Source of the DNA: Acidobacteriota bacterium
Lineage (GTDB): Bacteria; Acidobacteriota; Vicinamibacteria; Vicinamibacterales; UBA2999
Assembly: GCA_016789705.1 (NCBI GenBank)
Contig: JAEUQR010000035.1
Coordinates: 1 to 39,977 of the forward strand
Direction of reading: 5' to 3'
DNA length: 39,977 nt
The notes beneath the pieces were generated by a model that searched no databases, was not told where the DNA came from, and was given only the letters and a program-made list of their open reading frames with translations. The position numbers and the translations under genes are program-made. Below are positions 27,740-37,033 of the stretch, piece after piece (position 1 is the first letter of the stretch; every line of letters begins with the position of its first letter).

Positions 27740-28616
27740 CGCGATCCCGACGATTGGTCCTGCGGTGAGCGATGCGGCGCGGGCCGGCCGCCGCCTCGAC
27801 GCCGGCGATGTCCGCGCCCTGGCGGCGCTGGCCGACATCATCTCCGTGGGCGCGCTCGCCGACGACGTGCGCCGCGCCCGCCACGGTGCCGCGACGACGT
27901 TCGTCCGCGTGCACGTGCTCGACCTCGCCGCGACAGCGGCCTGGACGGCGCCGCCGCCGGGGGCGCGTGAAGTGCGGCTCGCCGGCCACCCGGCCTCGCC
28001 GGCCGCTGCCGTGGAGGCCGTGCAGCGCGCCAAGGCCCTTGCCGACGGTCTGCCGCTGCGCGGTTTCGTGCTGGCGGGTCTGGTGCGGCTCGGCGGCGCG
28101 GCGCTGCTCGCCGAACTGAAGTCCGCCGGGCTCGACGAGGTCGCGATCGTCGAGCCGGGGCCCGGGGCGGCCGCCGCCGTGCAGGCGGCACGGGATGCGG
28201 GACTGGGTGTGCGTGTCATCGGCGCCGTCAGCTGTCCGGACGACCGCGCCGGCTGGATCCTCGACGCCCGCGCGCTCCAGGATGCGGTGGGCGGCTTCGA
28301 GGCCGTGGCGCCGCTCTCCGGCGACGCCGATCCCACCACGCCCACCACGGGCTTCGACGACGTGCGCCACGTGGCGCTCGCGCGCCTTGCGCTCGAGACG
28401 GTGCCGCGCGTGCAGGTCGACTGGCGCCGGCATGGGCCGAAGCTCGCACAGGTGGCGCTCGCGGTGGGCGCCGACGACCTCGACCTCGTCGCCGCTGATG
28501 ACGACACGTCGCGCGGCACGCGACGCGCGCCGCTCGAGGAGGTCCGCCGCAACATCACGGCCGCCGGCCTCACGCCGGTGGAGCGCGACGGCCGCTTCGC
28601 GTCCCTCGCGGGATGA
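27729..28616 (+). CDS. MqnE-like protein lacking the radical-SAM cysteine motif
   Basis: This 295-residue protein lies directly upstream of mqnA and aligns end to end with the MqnE/MqnC family of radical-SAM futalosine enzymes. The N-terminus (RRLDAGDVRALA... VGALADDVRRARHG) matches the helices before the Fe-S loop. The C-terminal third (ARALQDAVGGF, DDVRHVALARLALETVP, HGPKLAQVALAVGADDLD, LTPVERDG) parallels LRALQDETGGF and GGKVGQLSLAFGAND in the neighbouring MqnC. The CxxxCxxC triad that MqnC has at residues 66-73 is absent: the equivalent region (57-77) has no cysteine, and the only cysteine is residue 169. Other frames do not hide the triad, so a simple frameshift does not explain it. It overlaps the oxidoreductase and mqnA genes. 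It probably does not do radical chemistry; a scaffold, regulator or substrate-binding role is possible. Confidence 0.75.
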   Translation: MSGDAIPTIGPAVSDAARAGRRLDAGDVRALAALADIISVGALADDVRRARHGAATTFVRVHVLDLAATAAWTAPPPGAREVRLAGHPASPAAAVEAVQRAKALADGLPLRGFVLAGLVRLGGAALLAELKSAGLDEVAIVEPGPGAAAAVQAARDAGLGVRVIGAVSCPDDRAGWILDARALQDAVGGFEAVAPLSGDADPTTPTTGFDDVRHVALARLALETVPRVQVDWRRHGPKLAQVALAVGADDLDLVAADDDTSRGTRRAPLEEVRRNITAAGLTPVERDGRFASLAG

Positions 28617-29404
28617 GCGCGCCGGTTCGCGTCAGCGCGGTCTCCTTCCTGAACGCCCGGCCGCTCGTGCAGGGACTCGAGGCGGCGCGCGCACTCTTCG
28701 ACGTCGAGTTCGATCTGCCGTCGGCGTGTGCCGAACGGCTCCATGCCGGCGAGGTCGATCTCGGACTCATCCCCTCGTTCGAGTACCTGCGCGGCGACTA
28801 CCGCCTCGTGCCCGGCATGGCGATCGGGTCCGACGGGCCCATCCTGTCGGTGGCGATCTTCACACGCGTGCCGATGGACGGCGTGCGACGCCTCGCGCTC
28901 GACACGAGTTCGCGGACATCGGCAGCGCTCACGCGCATTCTCTGCGCGAAGCGCTGGCGGATCGCGCCCGAGTTCGTACCGGCCCTGCCGTCGCTCGACG
29001 ACATGCTCGCATCGGCCGATGCGGCGCTCATCATCGGCGATCCGGCCCTGGCCATCGACCCGCTGCCGCCGGGGGTGGAGAAGGTCGATCTCGGACTGGC
29101 GTGGCAGGAGCTGACCGGGCTGCCGTTCGTCTATGCAGCGTGGACGGGCCGGCCCGGCGTGCTCGGCGCCGCGCACGTCGAGGCCCTGGCCGCCGCCCGC
29201 GACCGCGGCGTGGCGGCGCTCGACGCCCTGGCCCTCGAGGCCGCCGCCGGTGACCCGGTGCGCGCCGGCACCTTCGCCTCGTATCTACGTCATAATCTGC
29301 GTTACACCTTCGGGCTGCGGGAGCAGGCGGGCCTCGAACGGTTTCACGCGCTGGCCGCCGAGGTGGGACACGCCTCACGCGCGCTGCCGCTGCGGTTCTA
29401 CTGA
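28613..29404 (+). CDS. mqnA: Chorismate dehydratase MqnA (futalosine pathway)
   Basis: This 263-residue protein dehydrates chorismate to 3-enolpyruvylbenzoate, the first step of the futalosine route to menaquinone. It has a periplasmic-binding-protein-like fold with the family pattern: VSAVSFLNARPLVQGL at the start, DLGLIPSFEYLRG, LDTSSRTSAALTRILC, ALIIGDPAL and LGLAWQELTGLPFVYAAW. The ATG at 28613 overlaps the previous gene's stop by four bases, and its stop overlaps the mqnC start (TGATG). This tight coupling is why the preceding cysteine-poor protein is taken to belong to the pathway. Confidence 0.93.
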   Translation: MSAPVRVSAVSFLNARPLVQGLEAARALFDVEFDLPSACAERLHAGEVDLGLIPSFEYLRGDYRLVPGMAIGSDGPILSVAIFTRVPMDGVRRLALDTSSRTSAALTRILCAKRWRIAPEFVPALPSLDDMLASADAALIIGDPALAIDPLPPGVEKVDLGLAWQELTGLPFVYAAWTGRPGVLGAAHVEALAAARDRGVAALDALALEAAAGDPVRAGTFASYLRHNLRYTFGLREQAGLERFHALAAEVGHASRALPLRFY

Positions 29405-30633
29405 TGACTTTCAGCCTCGACGCCCTCGGCGCCCGCATTCTGGACGGTGGCCGGCTCGCCGCCGACGAAGCCCTCTGGCTCTATCGCGAGGCGCCCACGA
29501 TGTGGCTCGGCCGCATGGCCGACGCGGTGCGCCGGCGAAAGCATCCGCACGGCGTCGTCACCTACATCATCGATCGCAACGTGAACTATACGAACGTCTG
29601 CGTGGCGCGCTGCAACTTCTGCGCGTTCTACCGCACGGTCGGGCATGCCGAAGGCTACGTGCTCGGCTTCGACGAGATTCACCGCAAGATCGACGAGACG
29701 ATGGCGCTCGGCGGCAACCAGTTGCTGCTGCAGGGCGGCCACAACCCCGACCTGCCGCTGGCCTGGTACGAGGATCTCTTCCGTGGCATCAAGGCGAAGT
29801 ATCCGGACTTCAAGCTGCACGCGCTCTCGCCGCCAGAGATCCTGCACATCTCGAAGACGTCGAAGCTGCCCGTGCCCGAGGTGGTGAAGCGCCTCGTGGC
29901 CGTCGGGCTCGACAGCGTGCCCGGCGGTGGCGCCGAGATCCTCGTCGACCGCGTCCGCAAGTTGCTCAACTGTTACTCGAAAGCCACCGCCGACGAGTGG
30001 CTCGACGTGATGCGCGAGGTCCACAAGGCCGGGCTGCGCACGACGGCCACGATGATGTACGGCACCGTCGAAACCGACGAGGAACGGCTCGAGCACATGC
30101 TGCGCCTGCGCGCGCTGCAGGACGAGACCGGCGGTTTCACGGCGTTCATCACCTGGAGTTATCAGCCCGAGCACACCGAACGCGGCGGCGAAGAGGCCAC
30201 CGGTATCGACTACCTGCGCACGCTCGCCATCGCGCGGCTCGTGCTCGACAACTTCGACAACCTGCAGGCGTCGTGGGTCACGCAGGGCGGCAAGGTGGGG
30301 CAGTTGAGCCTCGCTTTCGGCGCCAACGACATGGGCAGCGTGATGATCGAGGAGAACGTCGTGCGTGCGGCTGGCGCCGAGTACTGCATGGACGAATACG
30401 AGGTCGTGCGGAACATCGAGAACGCCGGCTTCACCGCCTCGCGCCGCACGATGCACTACGAACACCTCGGCACGCCGGTGTTCCGCCAGCGCGAGGTGCC
30501 GCGTGTGCTCTCGCTCGCCACGGCGCGGGAGGAGGGCGACCAGTCGGTGCCTGCCGAACTCGTGAACTACGAGGCGAAGAGCGCCGCCGGCAAACGCCAG
30601 CGCGGACAGGCGCCGCCGTCGCCGGTGGCGTGA
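29404..30633 (+). CDS. mqnC: Cyclic dehypoxanthinyl futalosine synthase MqnC (radical SAM)
   Basis: This 409-residue radical-SAM enzyme cyclises dehypoxanthine futalosine. The CxxxCxxC motif CVARCNFCAF (Cys66, Cys70, Cys73) binds the 4Fe-4S cluster. LLLQGGHNPDLPL and DSVPGGGAEIL are characteristic of MqnC rather than MqnE or CofH. The C-terminal ~40 residues (REEGDQSVPAE... QRGQAPPSPVA) extend beyond the usual length and are rich in Ala, Lys and Pro, so they are probably disordered. Start and stop codons overlap those of mqnA and of the deaminase downstream. Confidence 0.93.
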   Translation: MTFSLDALGARILDGGRLAADEALWLYREAPTMWLGRMADAVRRRKHPHGVVTYIIDRNVNYTNVCVARCNFCAFYRTVGHAEGYVLGFDEIHRKIDETMALGGNQLLLQGGHNPDLPLAWYEDLFRGIKAKYPDFKLHALSPPEILHISKTSKLPVPEVVKRLVAVGLDSVPGGGAEILVDRVRKLLNCYSKATADEWLDVMREVHKAGLRTTATMMYGTVETDEERLEHMLRLRALQDETGGFTAFITWSYQPEHTERGGEEATGIDYLRTLAIARLVLDNFDNLQASWVTQGGKVGQLSLAFGANDMGSVMIEENVVRAAGAEYCMDEYEVVRNIENAGFTASRRTMHYEHLGTPVFRQREVPRVLSLATAREEGDQSVPAELVNYEAKSAAGKRQRGQAPPSPVA

Positions 30634-31894
30634 GCGGCGCGGTGACGTCCGGGCCCGCCGGCCGGCTGCTGCGCGCCGCCTGGGTCTGCCCGATCGACCG
30701 GCCGCCGATCCGCGACGGCTGGGTGCATGTCGTCGAGGGCCGGATCGCGGCGCTCGGGCAGGGACACGACGCGCCGGCGCACGCGGAGGCCGATGACCTC
30801 GGCGCCGCCGCCATCCTGCCAGGGCTCGTGAACGCCCACACCCATCTCGAACTGTCGTGGCTGCGCGACCGCGTCCTGCCGAGCCGCGACTTCCTCGAGT
30901 GGGTCGGCCAGCTCATGAGGTTGCGCACGTCGTTCGAGCGCGCCGACGACCCGGCGGCGATGACCCCCATGGCCGAGGCCGTGGCCGAGATGCGCGCGAG
31001 CGGCACGGTGGCGGTGGGTGATGTCGCGAACGCGCTCGTCTCGCCGGCCCTGCTCGCCTCGGCCGGGATGCCGGCGGTGGTGTTCCACGAGCTGATGGGG
31101 TTCGGTGTGACGGACGGCGCGCCGGTGGTCGCCGGCGCGGTGGCGCGTCACGCGCCGCTCGCCTCGCGCGACGTGCGCGTCGTGCCGGCGCCGCATGCGC
31201 CCTTCTCCGTGTCCGAGGCGCTTTTCACCGCGATTCGTGACGTGGTGCGGTCCGCGCCGCGCCCGCTGACGAGTGTGCACGTCGGTGAGTCGCCCGCCGA
31301 GGTGGAACTGCTGCGCACGGGCGGCGGGCCGTGGCGCGAACGCCTGCAGGCGCTCGGCGTGTGGCGCGACGACTGGCACCCTCCCGGCCGCGGTCCGGCG
31401 GACTACCTGTGTGACCTCGGCGTCATCACCCGCGGCACGCTCGTCGTGCACGGCGTGCAGCTCACCGACGCGGAGCTGGCGCGGCTCGCCGCCGTCGGGG
31501 CGACGCTCGTGACGTGCCCGCGCAGCAACGTCTGGGTCGGCGTGGGCGCGCCGCCCCTCGAACGGTTCCTCGCCTCAGGCGTGCGGCTTGCCGTGGGCAC
31601 CGACAGCCTGGCGAGCGCCCCGGATCTGAATCTCTTCGCCGAACTCCAGATGATGCGCGGCCTCGCGCCCGGTGCGCCGGCGCGCCGGCTGCTTGCGGCC
31701 GCGACCGAGGGCGGCGCCAGCGCCCTGGGACTCGAGGCGGACCTCGGCACGCTCGCGCCGGGGAAACGCGCCGCGCTCCTGGCGGTGCGGCTGCCCGCCG
31801 GAATCACCGATCCGGAAGAGGCGCTGCTCGGCGGAATCGTGCCACCGGCGGTGCGCGTCCTAGAAACGGCCGGTTACCATGGAGGCCATCCCTG

Positions 31895-31895
<1 letters not shown>
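30630..31895 (+). CDS. Amidohydrolase, probable aminodeoxyfutalosine deaminase (MqnX-like)
   Basis: This 421-residue metal-dependent amidohydrolase has the HxH motif (NAHTHLELS), a later His (TSVHVGES), VVHGVQLTD with another metal ligand, and the catalytic Asp in GTDSLASAPDLN. The family deaminates purine or pterin-like rings. Inside the menaquinone cluster, the best guess is removal of ammonia from 6-amino-6-deoxyfutalosine to give futalosine. A general adenosine/cytosine-type or chlorohydrolase-like function is the alternative. The GTG at 30630 overlaps the mqnC stop (GTGA); a longer frame upstream is an antisense-like run-through. It overlaps mqnP by one base. Confidence 0.82.
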
Positions 31896-32735
<840 letters not shown>

Positions 32736-32746
<11 letters not shown>

Positions 32747-33482
32747 GCGCGGCGGCACGGGCGCCGAGCCCCTGCCGCTCGACAAGGCGCCGTCGCGTAT
32801 CGCCGGGATGTTCGACGCCATTGCCGGCAAGTACGACCTGCTGAACATGGTGCTCTCGGCGGGCCTCGACCGCCAGTGGCGCCGGCAGGCGATCGCCTCG
32901 CTCCAGCTGACCGGCCGCGAGCGGGTGCTCGATGTCTGCGCCGGGACGGCCGACGTGTCGATCGGCGCGGCGCTGGCGAGTCCCGGCAGCCCGCGGGTCG
33001 TCGGCGTGGACTTCGCCGGCGCGATGCTGGCGAGGGGGCAGGAGAAGATCCGCGCCGCGGGTCTCCCGGGCCGCGTGCAACTCGTGCGCGGCGACGCGAT
33101 GACGCTGCCGGTCACCGACGCCTCGGTCGACTGCGTGACCATCGCCTTCGGCATTCGCAACGTGCAGGGCACGGCCGTCGCTCTCCGCGAACTGCACCGG
33201 GTGCTGAAGCCGGGTGGCCGTCTGGCGATTCTCGAGTTCGGCTTGCCGCAGGCACCCGGACTGCGTCAGCTCTACCAGTGGTACTTCCTGGGTGTGCTGC
33301 CGAAGATCGGGCGGATGGTCTCGAGACACGGCGGGGCGTATTCCTATCTGCCGCAGTCGGTGGGAGCGTTTCCATGGGGCGACGAGTTCGCGCGCCTCCT
33401 GACCGACGCCGGCTTCACCGCGGCGCAGTCCAGACCATTGACGCTCGGCGTCGTCTATCTCTACACGGCCCGCAAGGCATGA
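32736..33482 (+). CDS. menG: Demethylmenaquinone methyltransferase (UbiE/MenG)
   Basis: This 248-residue SAM-dependent methyltransferase adds the last methyl group of menaquinone. The N-terminal GMFDAIAGKYDLLNMVLSAG and WRRQAIASL are typical UbiE segments. SAM motif I is VLDVCAGTADVSI, and IAFGIRNVQGTAVALRELHRVLKPGG holds the second family signature. The C-terminus ends with VVYLYTARKA. It is the last gene of the menaquinone string; a GC hairpin follows at 33494 and a new promoter at 33525. Confidence 0.93.
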
Positions 33483-33493
33483 CCCGGGGCGCC

Positions 33494-33510
33494 CGGCCCG
33501 CCCCGGGCCG
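33494..33510 (+). terminator. GC-rich hairpin after menG
   Basis: CGGCCCG-CCC-CGGGCCG is a 7-bp stem with a 3-base loop, 11 bases after the menG stop and just upstream of the next -10 box. No T-run follows, so termination is uncertain. Confidence 0.35.
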
Positions 33511-33524
33511 CGGCGCGCGACGGG

Positions 33525-33530
33525 TATAAT
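33525..33530 (+). promoter_or_regulatory. -10 box TATAAT directly before the TonB-like gene
   Basis: A consensus TATAAT (in GGGTATAATCG) ends 15 bases before the ATG at 33546. A start point seven bases downstream would leave a leader of roughly nine bases with no Shine-Dalgarno. The same ten bases, GGTATAATCG, occur at 10481. Confidence 0.45.
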
Positions 33531-33545
33531 CGAGTCAACTGCTTC

Positions 33546-34505
33546 ATGTACTTCGACTTCGACGATCGCTACGAGCAAGTCGAAGCGGTCGGTAGTGCGA
33601 TTTCCCGGCGGGAAGGAATCGTGCTGTCGGTCGTGGTGCATGTGGGCATCGTGCTCGCGCTGCTGTTCGCGCCGCAGCTGAAGATCTTCCAGCCCACCCC
33701 CGAAGAACTCCAGGCGCGCGAGGAGCGCCAGCGGCAGCAGGCGCGCAACGAGGAATCACCCCGGTTCGTCGTGGTCGAGCCGTTGCGCGACGTGCCGGCG
33801 CCGGCGCCGCCCCCGAAGGCCGACCTCTCGGACATGGACCGGCAGGCCTCGGCGCCGGCGGTGGTCGAGCGCCCCGAGAACGCGCTGCCGTTCGCGCGTG
33901 GCAATTCGACCGAACGCGTGGAGGCCGCCCCCGAAGAGCGCGCCCGCGGCAAGGGCCCCGAACCCGAACCGGCGCCGCCGGCACCCGAACGCACGGCCGA
34001 GAACGCCGCGCCGCTGCCGCCCTCGGAGACGGCGCAGCCGGCGCCGCGGCAGGCGCAGGCCGATCCGCGGCCGCCGCAGCGCGCGCCGGGCGGGCAACTC
34101 GGCGAAGCGCTGCGCGACCTGCAGAAGTACGTGCAGCGCGAGTCGTACAATAACCCGAACGGTGGCGTGAACGAGTTCGGTCCGGCCATCCAGTTCGACA
34201 CCAAGGGTGTGGAGTTCGGGCCGTGGATCCGCCGCTTCATCGCGCAGGTGAAGCGCAACTGGATCGTCCCCAACTCGGCGCTCGCCATGCGCGGCCGGGT
34301 CGTCATCCAGTTCAACGTGCACAAGGACGGCTCGATTACCGACCTCACGATCGTGCGGCCGTCGGAGATCGATTCGTTCAACCGCTCGGCCGCCAACGCG
34401 CTGATGATGTCGAATCCGACGACGCCCCTGCCGCCCGAATATCCGGACGACAAGGCGTTCTTCACCGTCACGTTCTTCTTCAACGAGTCGCCGGCGCCGC
34501 AATGA
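33546..34505 (+). CDS. TonB-like protein with C-terminal TonB domain
   Basis: This 319-residue protein has an N-terminal cytoplasmic tail, one membrane anchor (GIVLSVVVHVGIVLALLF, residues ~25-43), a Pro/Ala/Glu-rich periplasmic spacer (~55-185) and a C-terminal TonB domain (FIAQVKRNWIVPNSALAMRG, VIQFNVHKDGSITDLTIVRP, NRSAANALMMSNPTTPLP). The family carries proton-motive energy from ExbB/ExbD to outer-membrane receptors; TolA-like roles are possible. The wording FIAQVKRNW and GRVVIQFNVHKDGSI fits acidobacterial energy-transducer TonB proteins. No exbB or exbD is nearby. The ATG at 33546 has no ribosome binding site. It overlaps a 31-codon ORF at its end. Confidence 0.85.
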   Translation: MYFDFDDRYEQVEAVGSAISRREGIVLSVVVHVGIVLALLFAPQLKIFQPTPEELQAREERQRQQARNEESPRFVVVEPLRDVPAPAPPPKADLSDMDRQASAPAVVERPENALPFARGNSTERVEAAPEERARGKGPEPEPAPPAPERTAENAAPLPPSETAQPAPRQAQADPRPPQRAPGGQLGEALRDLQKYVQRESYNNPNGGVNEFGPAIQFDTKGVEFGPWIRRFIAQVKRNWIVPNSALAMRGRVVIQFNVHKDGSITDLTIVRPSEIDSFNRSAANALMMSNPTTPLPPEYPDDKAFFTVTFFFNESPAPQ

Positions 34506-34597
34506 CGTCGCGCGCGCAGCAGACCGGGCTCGTGGTCGTCGTCACGGCGCTCGCCGCCGCCTGGCTCGGCCCGCTGGCCTGCCGCCTCACGTGGTGA
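34502..34597 (+). CDS. Possible 31-residue membrane mini-protein between the TonB-like gene and miaA
   Basis: An ATG overlapping the upstream TGA (ATGA) opens a 31-codon frame, MTSRAQQTGLVVVVTALAAA then WLGPLACRLTW. It has a single hydrophobic helix. It ends within the GTG-GTG start region of miaA, so it bridges the two genes with no spare base. It may be a true mini-protein, or only a translational coupler. No family is recognised. Confidence 0.4.
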   Translation: MTSRAQQTGLVVVVTALAAAWLGPLACRLTW

Positions 34598-35553
34598 CGC
34601 CGCGGTTCGTCGCGGTGCTCGGACCGACGGCGACGGGGAAGTCGGCGCTCGGGCTGGCGATCGCGCGCCGCTACGGCGGCGAGATCGTGAACTGCGACTC
34701 GACGGCGGTGTATCGCGGCTTCGACATCGGCACCGACAAGGTGCCGCCGGCGCAGCAGCACGGCATACCGCATCACCTCATCGATATCGTCGATCCGACC
34801 GACGAGTACACGGCGGCGCGCTTCGTGCACGACGCCTCGACGGTCGTCCGCGACATCCATGCCCGCGGGCGGCTGCCGATCGTCGTGGGCGGCACGGGCC
34901 TCTACTTCCGCGCCCTCACCCGCGGCCTGTTTCCGGGGCCGCCGGCGGATCCCGCGCTGCGCGCCCGCCTCGAGCGGGTGGCGGCGCGCCGCGGCAACGC
35001 CTGGCTGCACCGCCTGCTCGTGCGTCGCGATCCGGCGTCGGCGGCGCGCATCGCCAGCGCCGATCGCAAGCGGATGATCCGCGCCATCGAAGTGCTGATC
35101 CTCACGGGACGTCCGCTCACCGCCCACTTCGCCGAGACCGTGGCGCCGCTGCCGGAGTTCGACGCCGTCGCCATCGGCCTGCGCATGACGCTCGAGGCGC
35201 TCGCGCCGCGCCTGGCGCGGCGCGTCGACGAACAGTTCGCCGCCGGCCTCGTGGCCGAGGTGCGCGGCCTGCTCGCGCGTGGCGTGCCGCGCGAGGCGCG
35301 CCCGTTCGGCGGACTCGTGTACCGGCAGATGCTCGACGAGCTCGACGGTGTGCGAGGTCGTGAGGCGACGCGCGCACTCATCGTGCAGGAGAACCGCCGC
35401 TACGCGCGTCGCCAGTTGATCTGGTTTCGCAAAGAGCCTACTCTTAGGTGGTTTGACGGACCTGGTGAAGCGGCGCATGTCCAGGCGCGCGTCTTCGAGT
35501 ATCTGGGTTCGCGGGGCTTGCACGACGACGGGAGCGACGTGAGCAATGGCTGA
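34591..35553 (+). CDS. miaA: tRNA dimethylallyltransferase MiaA
   Basis: This 320-residue enzyme transfers a dimethylallyl group to A37 of tRNAs that read codons starting with U. The P-loop GPTATGKS (11-18), NCDSTAVYRGFDIGTDK with the catalytic Asp, GIPHHLIDIVDPTDEYTAARF and VVGGTGLYFRAL are all present. The C-terminal RYARRQLIWFRKEP motif closes the core. It differs slightly from common forms (NCDST instead of SADSM). The start is GTG at 34591, with a second GTG at 34594. It overlaps hfq by eight bases, the widespread miaA-hfq order. Confidence 0.94.
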   Translation: MVTPRFVAVLGPTATGKSALGLAIARRYGGEIVNCDSTAVYRGFDIGTDKVPPAQQHGIPHHLIDIVDPTDEYTAARFVHDASTVVRDIHARGRLPIVVGGTGLYFRALTRGLFPGPPADPALRARLERVAARRGNAWLHRLLVRRDPASAARIASADRKRMIRAIEVLILTGRPLTAHFAETVAPLPEFDAVAIGLRMTLEALAPRLARRVDEQFAAGLVAEVRGLLARGVPREARPFGGLVYRQMLDELDGVRGREATRALIVQENRRYARRQLIWFRKEPTLRWFDGPGEAAHVQARVFEYLGSRGLHDDGSDVSNG

Positions 35554-35794
35554 CGGAAAATCGAGCGCGCCCAACATCCAGGACGTCTTCCTCAACTACG
35601 CCCGTCGCGAAAAGCTCGCGGTCACGGTGCACCTCCTCGATGGCCGGCAGTTCGAGTGCCGGATCAAGAACTTCGATCGCTTCGCGGTCGTGATCGAGTG
35701 CGACGGGCTGGATTCGCTCGTCTTCAAGCACGCGATCGCCACGCTCCGCGTGCCGCGCAGCGTGCCGAACTACTTCTCGTCGCACCACCCGTGA
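35546..35794 (+). CDS. hfq: RNA chaperone Hfq
   Basis: This 82-residue Sm-like protein forms a hexamer that pairs small RNAs with mRNAs. NIQDVFLNYARREKLAV carries the proximal-face Gln12 and Asp13 and the rim RRE (residues 20-22). The Sm2 motif reads FKHAIATL (60-67), with Phe in place of the usual Tyr of YKHAIST. In the Sm1 strand, HLLDGRQFEC has His29 where E. coli Hfq has Tyr25 of the distal A-binding face, and lacks the GIK of NGIKLQG. The C-terminal tail is short. Position right after miaA supports the call. Confidence 0.93.
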   Translation: MADGKSSAPNIQDVFLNYARREKLAVTVHLLDGRQFECRIKNFDRFAVVIECDGLDSLVFKHAIATLRVPRSVPNYFSSHHP

Positions 35795-35813
35795 TCGGGT
35801 GAAGGCCCCGCGG

Positions 35814-36980
35814 ATGCCGCGTCGCGCGATTCTCATTGTGCTCGACAGTGTCGGCGCCGGCGAACTGCCGGATGCGGCGCAGTACGGCGACACCGGCAGC
35901 GACACGCTCGGCAACATCGCGCGCCAGGTGCCGCTCGCCCTTCCGACGCTTGCCGGGCTCGGCCTTGGCGCGGCGGCGGCGATCCCCGGCGTGCCGCCGC
36001 CGGCCGCGCCGCGGGCCGCGTGGGGCCGCATGGCCGAGCGCTCGGCCGGCAAGGACTCGGTCACGGGACACTGGGAACTCATGGGCGTGGTGCTCGATGA
36101 CCCATTCCCGACCTTTCCGCACGGGTTCCCCCCGGATCTCATCGCCGCCTTCGAGGCGCGCATCGGGCGACCGGTGCTCGGCAACTGCGTGGCCTCGGGA
36201 ACGGCCATCATCGACGCGCTCGGCGATGCACACGTGGCCACCGGCCGGCCAATCGTCTACACGTCGGCCGACAGCGTCTTCCAGATCGCAGCGCACGAGG
36301 CGGTGGTGCCCGTCGCGCAGCTCTACGACTGGTGTCACGTGGCGTATGAACTCGCCGTCGAAGCGCGTGGCCTCGGCCGCGTCATCGCCCGTCCCTTCGT
36401 TGGCACGACGGGCGCGTATGCGCGCACCGCCAATCGTCACGATTACGCCATGCCGCCCGTGGCCGAGACGCTGCTCGATCGCCTGACGTCGCGCGGCGTG
36501 CCTGTGACGGCGGTCGGGAAGGTGAGTGACCTGTTCGCCGGACGGGGCGTGAGCCGGGCCGTGCCGACGGCGAGCGACGACGACGGCGTGGACGCGCTGC
36601 TGACGCTCCTGCGCGACGACGCGCCGGGCTTTCTCTTCGTGAACCTCGTGGACTTCGACACGAAGTACGGCCACCGCAACGACGTCGCGGGGTATGCCGC
36701 CAACCTCGAGCGCTTCGATCGGCGCCTGCCCGAGGTGCTCACCGCGGTGGCCGACGACGACCTGGTCATCATCACGGCCGATCACGGCAACGACCCGACC
36801 ACGCCCAGCACCGATCACTCACGGGAATACGTGCCGCTGCTCGTGACGGCGCGGTGGATGACGGCGCCCGGCCCGCTCGGCGTGCGGGGGACCTTCGCCG
36901 ATGTCGGACAGACGCTCGCCGCCTGGTTCGGCGTGGGGCCGCTCGCGCATGGCGCGAGTTTCCTCGACGACCTGCGCTGA
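35814..36980 (+). CDS. deoB: Phosphopentomutase DeoB
   Basis: This enzyme of 388 residues interconverts ribose-1- and ribose-5-phosphate (and the deoxy forms), linking nucleoside breakdown to the pentose phosphate pathway. It has the metal-binding VLDSVGAGELPDAAQYGD at the N-terminus, the KDSVTGHWELMG segment with the active-site Thr, NLVDFDTKYGHRND, and ADHGNDPTTPSTDHSREYVP. I chose the ATG at 35814 (GAAGG nine bases upstream); a GTG at 35799 would add five residues. It follows hfq by only 19 bases. It may connect functionally to the phosphorylase at 1237, which also makes a pentose-1-phosphate. Confidence 0.94.
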   Translation: MPRRAILIVLDSVGAGELPDAAQYGDTGSDTLGNIARQVPLALPTLAGLGLGAAAAIPGVPPPAAPRAAWGRMAERSAGKDSVTGHWELMGVVLDDPFPTFPHGFPPDLIAAFEARIGRPVLGNCVASGTAIIDALGDAHVATGRPIVYTSADSVFQIAAHEAVVPVAQLYDWCHVAYELAVEARGLGRVIARPFVGTTGAYARTANRHDYAMPPVAETLLDRLTSRGVPVTAVGKVSDLFAGRGVSRAVPTASDDDGVDALLTLLRDDAPGFLFVNLVDFDTKYGHRNDVAGYAANLERFDRRLPEVLTAVADDDLVIITADHGNDPTTPSTDHSREYVPLLVTARWMTAPGPLGVRGTFADVGQTLAAWFGVGPLAHGASFLDDLR

Positions 36981-37033
36981 GGCGCGTGGCCCTGCTACCA
37001 TGGCGGGATGTCGCAGGCCGCAAAGGGCGTCGC

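Noticed and set aside
27729..28616. The idea that the MqnE-like protein lost its cysteine triad through a frameshift
   Set aside because: The region corresponding to the triad contains no suitably spaced Cys codons in the other two frames, and the frame stays open and in register with the conserved N- and C-terminal parts.
26651..29176. Long open frame (841 codons) on the - strand opposite lpxI, the oxidoreductase and the menaquinone genes
   Set aside because: The product is low-complexity Arg/Ala/Ser sequence, and three or more conserved genes occupy the + strand.
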